Shown piece after piece: positions 1-8,965 of a stretch of 64,000 bases of DNA. The number at the start of each line of letters is the position of its first letter. Within the stretch, counting starts at the first letter, position 1. The notes beneath the pieces are model-generated. The model was given only the letters and a program-made list of their open reading frames with translations, ran no database searches and was not told where the DNA came from. The translations under genes and the position numbers were made by a program. The stretch is from Chytriomyces cf. hyalinus JEL632 (taxonomy: Eukaryota; Chytridiomycota; Chytridiomycetes; Chytridiales; Chytriomycetaceae): the NCBI GenBank assembly GCA_025435555.1, contig JAIWWG010000120.1, positions 20,063-84,062 on the forward strand, in the 5' to 3' direction.

Positions 1-56
1 TATTGAAACCGCGTAATTTTTGCCGCGAATAGTGGGGTGGGCCATCGAAATGTACG

Positions 57-1081
57 TTACAACCGCATCATATGCCCTTTTGGATATGCAACTCCTGCCA
101 ACACGCTCGAGAGTGCGCCGGGGTTCTGAAGACCCTCCAGCTGCTCAGCAGACTTTGTCAAAAGCATGCCCGCAAACCCGACCGAGTTTACACTCAGCCC
201 ATTGAATGTCTCGGCCCGTCTCGGAATCACAATCATCCAAGATTTCGTGAAAATGAGGTTGTACGAGAGTTCCTCTTTCGATCCAGAATACATCGCGGCA
301 TTCATTGCTGCTAAAGCGTCCGGATCATTATTGATGGATGCGTCCGTGTCAATGCCAATCGCTTGGAACGCGCTCTTCACCAGCCCGAGATACGCAGCTT
401 CAATTTCTCCAAAATCCGACACGGACTCTGGGATAAAACATGCGCGATGAAAGAAAGGGAGAGCGTCCACAACAGTCTCCGCCAGTGAACCAATCTTCGC
501 ATTGTTTTTGTGCGATTCCAGAAGGTTCTCGATAGGGATCATGTCGTCCACGGCGCCCTGGTGAACGGGTATAAACTGCATGTGCTTGTGAGGCACGGAC
601 GCACCGCTGAGGGGCCCACAGTTGAAGAAGCCCAAGAACTGTGAATCAGCTTGTCCCATCAGCGCCCACGCTGCCGCCCAGTCTTTTGCGTCCAAGAAAC
701 TAGATTGACTTGCCCACGCCTTTGTTACAACAAGAGCATGGGCTCGCACGACGGCAAACTTGTTTAGCAGCAGTGCGTGGGTGCCCAGCAACGATTCGTC
801 CACAGTCAAATTCACGTCTGGCGGAAGGAACGGGTTGAATGGTTTTCGCTGCTTGTTCTGATGCTTTGGCCTCTGAGGTTTGAGCGCAAGACTGGGCGCG
901 TGGCGGATCTGAAACTATGGGTCGAAATGGGTCGTTAGTCCGAGAACCGCTTGTTGCTCACGAATGCACCAACATCGATGCCGTCGCAATGCACTTGCAC
1001 GCACGTCGAGGGAGTAAAAACAAGATGTCCAGCTGCGAGTGCCGTGTCAAACTGAGTGCCAAGTCTGTTGATGAGGGTCAT
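57..1081 (-). CDS. APA2: Diadenosine tetraphosphate phosphorylase / ATP adenylyltransferase (Apa1/Apa2 family)
   Basis: Predicted to phosphorolyse Ap4A to ADP and ATP in nucleotide recycling. Two exons are proposed: 974-1081 and 57-908. They join in phase 0 and give about 319 residues, close to the 321 of yeast Apa1. The short first exon carries the family N-terminus (residues 20-26 read LVFTPST). Exon 2 has the HIT-like catalytic motif in GASVPHKHMQFIP (HxHxQ type), and the C-terminal adenylyltransferase part starts at YNLIFTKSW. The start at 1079-1081 is chosen because it sits just before the family homology; an in-frame upstream ATG exists at 1148-1150. The 5' splice site (GTTGGT) is weak, so exon 1 is less certain than exon 2. 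Confidence 0.88.
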
Positions 1082-1299
1082 TTCTTGCGGCTGCTTGACC
1101 TCAGATATTCTTCTCCAACAATAGGTGCCAGCCATTCCATACATCCCCACCTCTCCGCCATCGCCACCTTAGCCAGATGCACATCGATGCTACCTCTGCA
1201 GATTCTATGTGCATCGACTGGTGGATCTGATGCAATCGATGGATGAACCCCCCTCTCTCCGGGCAACCTCATTAACACCATCCACTTCCTTTCAGAAAC

Positions 1300-1921
1300 A
1301 TGGCTCCCAAAACTGAAGTCGCCGCCGCTGCTGCCCCTGTTGTTGCCGCACCAATTAAGAAGGCCAAGAAGAACGCCGGAGGTTTGTAGTGCTCTTACCT
1401 CTTCAACGGGGATGAGACTGCTAGAAACCAGAGATGGCTCGCCAGGCTTTCCCCCTCTCGCTTGCAGAAAGAGCCGCTATGCGAATCTGTTCTCGACTAT
1501 AGCCGTTTATTCTTGTGTCGCTGAGTGAGAAAGCCTGGCGCAACCTCCCTTGTTTCGTAGCATCGTCAGCAAACCTGAACTCGTTCAACATAATGGCTGA
1601 AACTTGCCCCCAACCAATATAGAGACTATCAACTCCCGTCTTGCCCTCGTCATGAAGTCTGGAAAGTACACTTTGGGTTACAAGTCCACCCTGAAGACCA
1701 TCCGTAACGGAAAGGCCAAGCTCCTCCTCATCTCTGGAAACTGCCCACCTTTGAGAAAGTCGGAGCTCGAATATTACGCCATGCTCTCCAAGACTGCTGT
1801 CCACCACTACTCAGGAAACAACATTGACCTCGGAACTGCATGCGGAAAGTACTTCCGTGTCGGAGTGTTGAGCATCATTGATGCCGGTGACTCCGACATC
1901 ATCTCCCGTCCTCTGGAATGA
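1300..1921 (+). CDS. RPL30: 60S ribosomal protein eL30
   Basis: Structural protein of the large ribosomal subunit. Exon 1 (1300-1381) encodes an Ala/Lys-rich leader ending KKAKKNAGG. Exon 2 (1623-1921) begins [16 protein letters not shown] and contains the diagnostic [15 protein letters not shown] and [20 protein letters not shown] blocks, ending near GDSDII. The codon split G|AG across the 241-base intron restores the Glu expected in the family. The intron is long for this window and holds a 99-base inverted-repeat structure (listed separately). In yeast, eL30 represses splicing of its own transcript; whether that happens here cannot be read from the sequence. Identity is secure. Confidence 0.97.
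1441..1539 (+). other. Stem-loop in the eL30 intron (possible intronic ncRNA or splicing regulator)
   Basis: Ten bases at 1441-1450 (GCCAGGCTTT) are perfectly complementary to 1530-1539, and the flanking positions 1440/1540 and 1451/1529 also pair. This makes a stem of 12 base pairs enclosing about 77 bases with further patchy pairing. No clear box C/D pair was found. An ACA triplet lies downstream but no convincing H box. An H/ACA snoRNA is known from the human RPL30 intron, which makes a snoRNA worth testing; alternatively it is an autoregulatory structure. Confidence 0.4.
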
Positions 1922-2067
1922 ATGTGCTATCTCAATTGCTCATGAGTTCTGTCAGGATTTCATATGTCCATTGAAATAAATGATTATGGGTTTCACACCA
2001 ACGATTGGTTAACCTGCTGACAACCATTATCTTTTTTCTCTGCTCGGGTCCAGATGTGCCGTAAAGA

Positions 2068-2078
2068 GTTGACAATTC
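2068..2078 (+). promoter_or_regulatory. Shared upstream motif TTGACAATTCC (family copy A)
   Basis: The motif lies about 30 bases before the ATG of copy A. The same or nearly the same string lies just upstream of copy F (TTGACAATTTC, about 9874-9884) and, on the minus strand, of copy G (about 39401-39411) and relic H (about 43158-43168). Position and orientation are conserved relative to each start codon, which suggests a core-promoter or 5' UTR element that moves with the family. Confidence 0.5.
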
Positions 2079-2108
2079 CATAAAACAAAGACATCTTTCC
2101 CAAAAACC

Positions 2109-3048
2109 ATGCACGTCTCGAATAAGATTTCACTGCATCCCTTCGCTCTTGCTCACTTGCAGTTGCCTGTAAGCGTGGCTTCTTTCCCGGCCAACTACAT
2201 TTCAATTGGGGAAACATGTGTTGAATCCGCTGGTTGCCCGTGCGTGAGCACAGTGCACGACTGCTCACTCCCTGTCACCTGTGCGATAAATGAATTTTGT
2301 ACCGTGGAATACGCCACAATAGAACTGAGCTATTCCGTCGCACGAATGACCTGTGTGGTGACACCCTGCCCAACCAACTCCATCATCATGTCAACTGTGA
2401 TTGCGTTGGATCGACAAACACGGACTCCAGGGCGTGTGGGCAAGGCGCTTATTGCGATGAATATGGCATGTGTCAGTGTAGTGGTGACACTTTGGGAGAG
2501 GGGTTCACTTGCACTGCGCTCAATGGTGCGAAATGTGCCGGATCTGGAACAGTCACATCTCAGCTCACTGGATGTGCGGCACAAGTTTGCGGATCAACAG
2601 GCAATATTTGCTCAATGTCCATCGTCAGCAGAGAATGACAAAGATATCGGTGCGTTTTACACATGCATACACAACTGCATAGTAGAACAAGAAGGGCCCT
2701 GTTTTTGTTCAATCTTGGGGAACTTCATTTACCAGGGCCAACTCTGTAAATGCCAAACAACTGCAACGTCCACAACGACTTCAGCTTCAACGACTATTTC
2801 AACGTCATCTTCAACAAATACTTTAATGTCACCTTCAACAACTTCTTCAACGCCAACTTCAGCAACTGTTTCAACTTCAAAAACAACAACTACTTCAAAA
2901 ACTTCAAAAACAACCAGAACTTCTACTTCCTCTTCAGCCACCACTATGCCAATGACTGAGACCATGCACACTTCTTCCTCAACAACATCTGCTTTCACCA
3001 CTACAACTTCCTTCAAAACCTTTCCCTCAAACAAAGTCACAACTCCCA
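2109..3048 (+). pseudogene. Secreted Cys-rich/Thr-rich family protein, copy A (frameshifted)
   Basis: The N-terminus has a hydrophobic leader followed by the family marker FPANYISIGETC and GCPCVSTVHDCSLPVTC. Cys-rich homology follows to about 2390 in the starting frame. It continues in another frame from about 2396 to 2615 (CDCVGSTNTDSRACGQ, CQCSGDTLGEGFTC), then returns to the first frame at about 2620 (SSAENDKDIGAF, QEGPCFC). A Thr/Ser-rich linker runs from about 2755 to 3040. The shift near 2393 is a single base relative to copy F; the second coincides with a deletion of about 10 codons. The C-terminal domain is absent because copy B begins directly at the end of the linker. Introns cannot easily explain these shifts, so it is called a pseudogene, though sequencing error is possible. 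Confidence 0.7.
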
Positions 3049-3770
3049 ATGAGGTTCCGCCGCATCTCTGCCCTCCTGATGCACTTCCAGGCGCTTCAAA
3101 GAGTGACTTCTTTCCCTCTCAATTACATTTCGAATGGAATGACTTGCTCAGACTCTGGCAGCTGCCTGTGTGTGAGCACAATGCACACCTACCCATTCCC
3201 CATCAGTGTGCGAAGAATGAAATTTGTACCATATAGTACTCTGTTACTGTCTCTTCCCAGTCAATGGCCCACATGGCATGCATGACGGTACCCTGCCCAC
3301 CCAACACCATGCTCTCATTGCCCACCAAATGCATATGTTATGGATTGATAATAACGGCATCTACAGCATGTGGATACGGCTATTACTGCGCAAGCACTGG
3401 GGCTTATTGGTGCCTCGATGCAATTATTGGCAAAGGTTTCGCGTGCCTTGCAGATAACGGCATGAAATGCACCAGGTATGCTGAAGAAACAACTGCAGTA
3501 TCTGGATGTTCGACTGAAGCTTGCAGAGTAACTGGTGGAATGTGCACAACTGGGGATACTTGCTACATCAGATCCTTTCCAGCGTCTTCTGCAGCAGAGA
3601 ATGACAAGGCCATCGGCACGTTTGGTGCATGTTTGCATGATTGCACCACAGACAACCAGGGCCCTGTTATTGGCAACAAAATTTGGACTTCATTTTCCAA
3701 GGCAAAATTTGCTCAGACCCAACAACTACACTTTGTGAAGTAACAACTGTTATTCACGGAGTTTATTCTT
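3049..3770 (+). pseudogene. Secreted Cys-rich family protein, copy B (frameshift plus stop)
   Basis: It starts in tandem, directly after the Thr tract of copy A. Leader MRFRRISALLMHFQAL is followed by SFPLNYISNGMTC and CLCVSTMHTY. One frameshift occurs near 3200, and a TAG at 3234-3236 replaces the Glu of the conserved VEY motif. Homology continues in the frame of 3264-3743 (AHMACMTVPCPPNT, KGFACLADNGMKCT, SSAAENDKAIGTF), and another shift near 3660 leads into GPCYWQQ and GKICSDPTTTLC. No Thr linker of length and no C-terminal domain follow. It is read as a degenerate tandem duplicate of copy A. Confidence 0.7.
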
Positions 3771-4730
3771 CTTCTTTGCTAGTTGTTAGTTCTTTTCTTT
3801 CTTTCTTTCCTTTTTCTTTTGTTTTATTTTATGGTTCATTGTTGTTTTATTTAGGGGAAAGAGATCGCCCCATGACAATGCAATAAACCCAGAAGTATGC
3901 TGAAATCAATAGTCTAGGGAAGGTGGCTCTGAACTAGATGCGATGCAGATGGAACTCCTGTCAAGTACAAAGCTGTGACATGTCCCTCCAGGAGGAATCC
4001 AACGCGTTGTGGTCCTGGAAGCTAGTGGAGTACTAGTTTCGGGTCTTGGCATTCTCGTATGGAAGTGCCCTGAACTGCTCCTTTTTGCGTGAAAGGCAGC
4101 ATTAGCAGTCAGCATCCAAAGGAGAAAGCTGGAGGCCAACGTTTCCTGTTTGTTGAAAACAGAAGCTATCCCATTTATGTCCCCTGTGGTGTAGCAGGCA
4201 GGACAAGGGTACTATGATGCTATCAGAGGACAAATATTTACTGGGAAGAGCAGTATAGGGAAGAAGAGTACCGACCATGTGCAACATCGGTTTGCAATCA
4301 GGCCAAAATTTAGGACACGTAACTCTATGTTAACCCTTACTAATGCAAAGCCATTGGGGGAAGATGGTCAGACACTGAGATGGAAGAAGATAGTATTTAC
4401 CAAACTGCGCTTTAATGGGGATTGTCCAGTTCTCGAAAGGCAGTGCACTGTGAAGTATAGAGTGCGAGGCAGTAAAATCATAGTGGCAAGTGACGGTTTT
4501 TATTTAAGTTGCTTACTCTACGCATTGTTTTGTTTGTTTTGATCTCTTAGATAAATGTGCCAATTCCTATATCTATCTTGAATTTATTCACCGACAAATG
4601 CAGCCACCCATTCCTCAGACTTTCCTCAAGGACTCCGGACCACCTTGAGTGTTCAGATGTTTCTCCCGTCCAAAGCAGCACCATCTACTACTCTATATTG
4701 TAAGGTCGAGATGGATTTCTGACAACTTCA
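3771..4730 (+). other. Spacer without a recognisable gene
   Basis: There is a T-rich run at about 3780-3850 and several short open frames in both directions, the longest being 87 codons at 4279-4542. None shows a family motif, a signal peptide or similarity I recognise. I see nothing supportable here. Confidence 0.5.
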
Positions 4731-5250
4731 ACCAAACCTTCCACTTCCACCACAAAAACAACTAAAACAACTAAAACAACTTCAACTACAACTTCAACTA
4801 CAACTTCAACTACAACTTCAACTACAACTTCAACTACAACTTCAACTACAACTTCAACTACAACTTCAACTACAACTTCAACTACAACTTCAACTTCAAC
4901 TACAACTTCAACTACAACTTCAACTTCAACCACAACTGCCACTTCAGAAATGACCACTACTCCAACAACAACCAATTCAAAAACAACTACAACATTAAAA
5001 TGACCACTACTTCAAAAACAACTACTACTTCTACTTCCTCATCAACTACCACCATGCTCACTACTAAGACCACATACACTTCTACCACCTCCATTTTCAC
5101 TACCACCACCTTCACTTCAACTGTCTCCACTGCTACTTCCTCTGCCAATGCTACCACCTCCCCTTCCACTGCCACCTCTACCAACGCCACTAAAATACTC
5201 ACTACCACTGATTCCACTTCACTGTTGCGGACCATGGTCAAGGTGGACCA
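4731..5250 (+). pseudogene. Orphan Thr/Ser-rich linker of the secreted family (fragment C)
   Basis: The sequence encodes almost only Thr with some Ser in one frame to about 5000, stops there, and resumes Thr/Ser-rich coding from 5000 to about 5225 in ORF 5000-5449. Composition matches the linkers of copies A, E and I. There is no Cys-rich region before it and no C-terminal domain after it. The tract ends where the dispersed repeat at about 5228 begins. It is interpreted as a linker fragment left by rearrangement. Confidence 0.55.
4783..4945 (+). repeat. 12-bp minisatellite, unit ACTTCAACTACA
   Basis: About thirteen near-perfect tandem copies of a 12-base unit (ACTTCAACTACA, encoding Thr-Ser-Thr-Thr), with a few 6-base unit variants near 4890 and 4920. 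It lies inside Thr-linker fragment C. Spacerless short units exclude a CRISPR array. Replication slippage here is a simple way for linker length to change between copies. Confidence 0.9.
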
Positions 5251-5312
5251 CTGGTTCTCATTATGTACTCTATACAATAAAGATAGTGAGATCTATGTAC
5301 ATGAAGAGCAGC
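5228..5312 (+). repeat. Diverged copy of an 84-bp dispersed repeat
   Basis: The stretch starting near GGTCAAGGTGGACCA resembles the last 80 or so bases of the window (63917-64000, inside LINE ORF2) and the reverse complement of 8372-8455. This copy is the most diverged. Like the copy at 8372, it abuts a Thr-rich tract. Confidence 0.6.
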
Positions 5313-5556
5313 AGACATCACTTCTACAGCAAGCACAACAAAAAGCAGAACCCACATGTGCTGATTGCACAAAGCTAGTGAAGTTATTCCCAAACAACTC
5401 TGTTACGGAAATAAAGCAATGTTGGTTGATAGATGATCTTTATTGGTAGAAGGACACTGGCTTTTATACTGCTGTGGTGAGGGTGATTTGAACTTTGTTG
5501 TTTTCGAGAAGTTTCTATCTCCGGAATTTTGAAGGAAAAATTAAAGTCAAGTAAAA

Positions 5557-5626
5557 TGGACACAATGGAGGAACTGGCGTTATTACGCAACACACACAAT
5601 GGAGGAACTGGCGTTATTACGCAACA
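5557..5626 (+). repeat. Two tandem copies of a ~35-bp unit
   Basis: The unit containing ACAATGGAGGAACTGGCGTT and ending ATTACGCAAC occurs twice in direct succession with almost no difference. It lies in AT-rich DNA of probable retroelement origin. Confidence 0.85.
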
Positions 5627-5635
5627 AACTCCATC

Positions 5636-5703
5636 ACTTGTTAGTGCAGTGGTTAAGACATAACGGTTGGCACAATTGAACCACAGTTCAATACCCATCA
5701 CCA
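5636..5703 (+). other. tRNA-like sequence (possible tRNA-derived SINE head)
   Basis: It contains a box A-like TTAGTGCAGTGGTTA and, about 35 bases on, a box B-like AGTTCAATACCC, and ends CACCA. The spacing suits a tRNA, but the bases upstream of box A do not pair with the 3' end to give an acceptor stem, so I do not call a functional tRNA. A tRNA-derived retroposon or decayed tRNA is more likely. Confidence 0.4.
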
Positions 5704-5893
5704 ATTTTCATTGTTTTGACCACTAGCACTTACCCAAGCCTCTAGCAACACCGCCAGGCTGTTCAACTCTGTTAACATACACCACTTACCACGCCATCAA
5801 GGGTGTCGGATCTATCCTCTATAGAAAACCAGTCATACTGCACACACATCTAAACACCTTGGCTGAAAACACATACAGTACATAGCTTGTGTA

Positions 5894-5935
5894 GTTGAAA
5901 CAAAGGTTTGAGCCCAGATGGGCGCTATTTGAGAA
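5894..5935 (+). repeat. Dispersed repeat, copy 1 (second at about 56422)
   Basis: GTTGAAACAAAGGTTTGAGC followed by CNAGATGGGCG is shared almost exactly with about 56422-56456. Weaker similarity extends about 100 bases further (GGCAGCAC/GGCAGTGCC region). It is probably part of a decayed retroelement. Confidence 0.6.
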
Positions 5936-6106
5936 GTAGGGATCACCAGACCCTCTGGAACAGAGGTGATCAGGGATCTGAATACAGTACACAAAGTAAA
6001 ACGAGAACGCTGCAACGTGCAGACATGGTAGGCAGCACTACCAGTCAGCATTCGATAGCCAGACATCAGGGCTACCGCTGCCAGGTGCAGCGGTCATGCT
6101 AGCAGG

Positions 6107-6400
6107 TGTTGGGCATCACTCAGAGTCACTTTGTACATTGGCTGGATAGTTTTCGATTTAACCACCAACAGAGCAGCACCAAGGCAAAAGGGCACTCTAG
6201 GGAACAATCTCCACGACTCATGGGCCCTGCCACCCAATTTAAGGTGATTTCACCCCCATGTGAAGGCTGGCTGTGCCCAAAAGTGGAGATATGTCCCTTA
6301 AAGTCGTGACAAACTGTTTTATGTGAAAAGGGTATAAAGGTAGCACCTCAGAATAGGCAATAAACATCAACTTGAACTACTAGTCGAATTTATAACCATT
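6107..6400 (+). repeat. LTR-like sequence upstream of the copia remnant
   Basis: It begins TGTTGG, has a TATA-like GTATAAAGG near 6330 and an AATAAAC polyadenylation-like signal near 6358. This order (TATA, then poly-A signal about 30 bases later) is as in a compact LTR. No second identical copy was found; the DNA at about 8090-8165 has a similar TATA/AATAAAG arrangement but a different sequence. Low confidence. Confidence 0.3.
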
Positions 6401-6404
6401 GTAC

Positions 6405-6682
6405 TGTGTGCTAGACCCTCCTACACCGACAAACACTCACATTTACCTCACTGACACTACCTCCACTGAAGCCACCTCCACTGACACCACCTGCACTGAC
6501 ACCACCTTCACTGCTTCTACAACTACCATCACTCAAACACGCATTAATGCTGCTCCAAATGTGCAGATATACTCCCAATCTGCTCCAAAAAAGCTGCCTA
6601 AGCACCACTGCAAGGAAGTGTACGCAAATGCCAATGTATTTTCAGACAGCAAATATGACAAACTATGGGATGCTGTTGAATG
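6405..6682 (+). pseudogene. Secreted family Thr linker plus C-terminal domain, truncated (copy D)
   Basis: One frame reads a Thr-rich linker (TSTEATSTDTTCTDTTFT) and then the conserved C-terminal domain: INAAPNVQIYSQSAPKKL, HHCKEVYANANVFSDSKYD, LWDAVE. It stops within the LWDAVDDP motif, at the point where copia gag-like sequence begins. About 45 residues of the domain, including the last Cys, are missing. No leader or Cys-rich part precedes it. Confidence 0.75.
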
Positions 6683-6689
6683 ACTGGAG

Positions 6690-8165
6690 AGGCAAAAACA
6701 AAGAAAAGAAACCATCAGGCAGCAGAGGAGTAGCCATGCAGGCAAAATAGAGCGGTGCACCGAAATTCAAGGGCAAATGCAACAATTGTGGAAAAATTTG
6801 GACTAAGGGCGGAGACAAGGAAGGCCAAGGACCCAAGCAAAGAGAAAATAAGAACGATGAGAAGAGGGTGAACCAAGTGAATCAATCAAGAAACTATGTG
6901 CTTACCACAGCAAAGATCAAGTCAGCAGATGGCAACTGGATCCTGGATTATGGAGCAAGCAACCATATGACAAGTGACAAAGAAATCATCAAAGGCCTAA
7001 CAAACACAGATGACCTTGGAAAGGTAATGGCAGCAAGTGGCAACCAGTTCAAACTCACAGGAGTCAGATCTGTGGAGCTAAAGGCTGAGGAGGGGGCAGT
7101 CACAATTACTGGAGTCTTGAATATACCAGAATTATCAGTCAACCTCTTGTTGATATCTCAGCACTCAGTGTGAAAGGAGCAACCATCAACTTTGATGAAA
7201 AAGGCATGTCAGTTTCAATGAAGGACAAAATCATCCTCTGCACAACAGACATTTGCGAAGGGTTATACACTCTGAAGGAGAACAAAGCAGGATTAACAAC
7301 ACAAGTAACAGCAAGGGAGACCACAATTAGGGAGGCCCACCAATTCATGGGACACTTGAACACAAAGGATCTAAGAAAGTTAACTGAACAAGCCAACAGC
7401 ATCAACATCAAAGATGGAGAACTTGGAGACTGCAGCATGTGCATGGAGTTGAAAACTACAAGGAGTGTTGAAGAAGGGAAATCAGATCGAGTAGAAAAAC
7501 CAGGCAAGGAATTGAACTTGGCTGCACATTTGTGAAGATACTCAGGAAAAAGAGTGATGCACTTCAAGGAATCCTTGACATCATCAAGTTGATCAAAATG
7601 CAGTTTAACCACAAGCTGAAAGCCATTGTATCCAACAGGGGAGGCAAATGTCCAACAAGAGCAGCCACTGGAAATTGAAGTGATGACAGGAAAGAAACCA
7701 AACCACCAGGAAGCTGGACAGCAAGGGAGTTTAATACAGAATTCTGGGAATCAAAGAGAAGGGATACTTACTGGTTGAAGTAGACAGCGGCAGGATCTTT
7801 GAGTCAGTCCACGTGACATTACCCAAGCAAGAGTCGGAGTTTCTTACGTGACCACATAGATAAGCAGGACTTAAAGATGGTCTACTGTCCTACTGAAGAT
7901 ATGGTGGCTGAAATCATGACCAAAGCACTACCACTGAGACAACACCGAGACAACACCGAGACAACACCGTAAATTCACATGGCTTTTCTGCCGAATGCTT
8001 GGTGTTGCAGGTAGTTTGGCTTAGTACTGTTGGTATTCTCTAGAGTGATAGAGTCTGACACCTTATGACGACTTGGTGAGGATGTCATGTGAAGGTGTGT
8101 TATTGTGGTGGATTGTATAAGGTCCCAACTTTGCATAAATAAAGCTTTATTAGGGTCTTGGCAGT
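6690..8165 (+). mobile_element. Ty1/copia retrotransposon remnant, internally deleted
   Basis: In order: a degenerate gag zinc knuckle (CNNCGK, with the His and last Cys lost); an aspartic protease region where the catalytic D[ST]G reads LDYGASNHM (6868-7173); the GAG-pre-integrase region (7170-7535, EAHQFMGHLNTKDL and CSMCMELK); scattered fragments; and near 7870-7930 the typical end of copia RNase H (KMVYCPTEDMVAEIMTKALP). Integrase core and reverse transcriptase are gone. An AATAAAG signal near 8145 suggests a 3' LTR. Several stops and the altered protease motif show it is dead. Confidence 0.85.
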
Positions 8166-8371
8166 ATGCCTTACAACTTCTCATCCAGTGACAATAAATA
8201 GCCGTGGATGGCACGTGCCTGCTTGTAGGACTTGGCAGATGTGCCAGAGACCTGTGTGTATGATTGATGGTGTGTTACTGTCCCCGTGGCTTGTCTACAC
8301 TTACATGAAGTTGCGTGGATTTCATGTCTTTGTTACGTATGGGGTCTGCAGGTGCTCAAACACCTGTTTCC

Positions 8372-8455
8372 CACATCTTCATGTATTCCAGAGATTTTGA
8401 GCTCTCCTTTATGTTGAGTACATGAGGAGACCACTGGTCCACCTTGACCAGGATC
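8372..8455 (-). repeat. 84-bp dispersed repeat, reverse orientation
   Basis: The reverse complement of this stretch matches the last 84 bases of the window at nearly every position (one clear difference), including GGTGGACCAGTGGTCTCC. There the sequence lies inside the open LINE ORF2. Here it is inverted and directly abuts the Thr-linker of copy E. Confidence 0.85.
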
Positions 8456-8469
8456 TGCAACAGTACTGC

Positions 8470-8965
8470 TAAGACTTCATCCACTTCTACCACCTCCACT
8501 TCAACTGTCACCACTACTACATCCATTTCTTTTTCAACCAGTTCAACACTCACTACCACCACCTCCACAGCAACTCTCACTACCACCCTTCCACAGCAAC
8601 TCTCACTACCACCCTTCCACTGACACCACCACCACCACTGCTTTGACCACTACTACCAACACACAAACGTGTGTTAATGCTGCTCCTAACGTTCCCATAT
8701 ACTCCCAGCCAAAAAAGCTTTTCAAGCACTACTGCGAGGAAGCTTACGCAAATGCCGATGTATTCTCAGACAGCAAGTACGACGCATTGTGGGATGCTGT
8801 TGATGATCCGACCCAAAGTTTCCGTGACATTACGGGGAGGCGCTGGTTGAAGAGTATGAATACCACGCGTTCAGGAAGTACAAAGCCAAAGTGAAGCAAT
8901 GTTTGGATCAAAGCAAGGATGGAGTTGATGGCCGAGAACTTCACCGCAGGGTTGCGGCATGAGAG
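8470..8965 (+). pseudogene. Secreted family Thr linker plus C-terminal domain (copy E, frameshifted)
   Basis: A Thr-rich linker (about 8470-8660) leads into CVNAAPNVPIYSQPKKL, HYCEEAYANADVFSDSKYDA and LWDAVDDPTQSFRDITG. A one-base shift at about 8836 (GGGGAGG) follows, after which the domain continues in another frame (ALVEEYEYHAFRKYKAKVKQ, CLDQSKDGVD) to about 8960. There is no leader or Cys-rich region. The shift removes the last third of the domain from the main frame. Confidence 0.75.

Noticed and set aside
4783-4945. Possible CRISPR-like array
   Set aside because: Twelve-base units follow one another without spacers, in a eukaryotic coding linker.
4688-4975. Minus-strand frame of almost only Val and Glu (95 codons), and a similar one at 2729-3049
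   Set aside because: These are the antisense of the Thr/Ser-rich linker repeats; composition is forced by the repeat.
5636-5703. Functional tRNA gene
   Set aside because: Box A and B-like strings are present but the acceptor stem does not pair and no clear anticodon arm was found.
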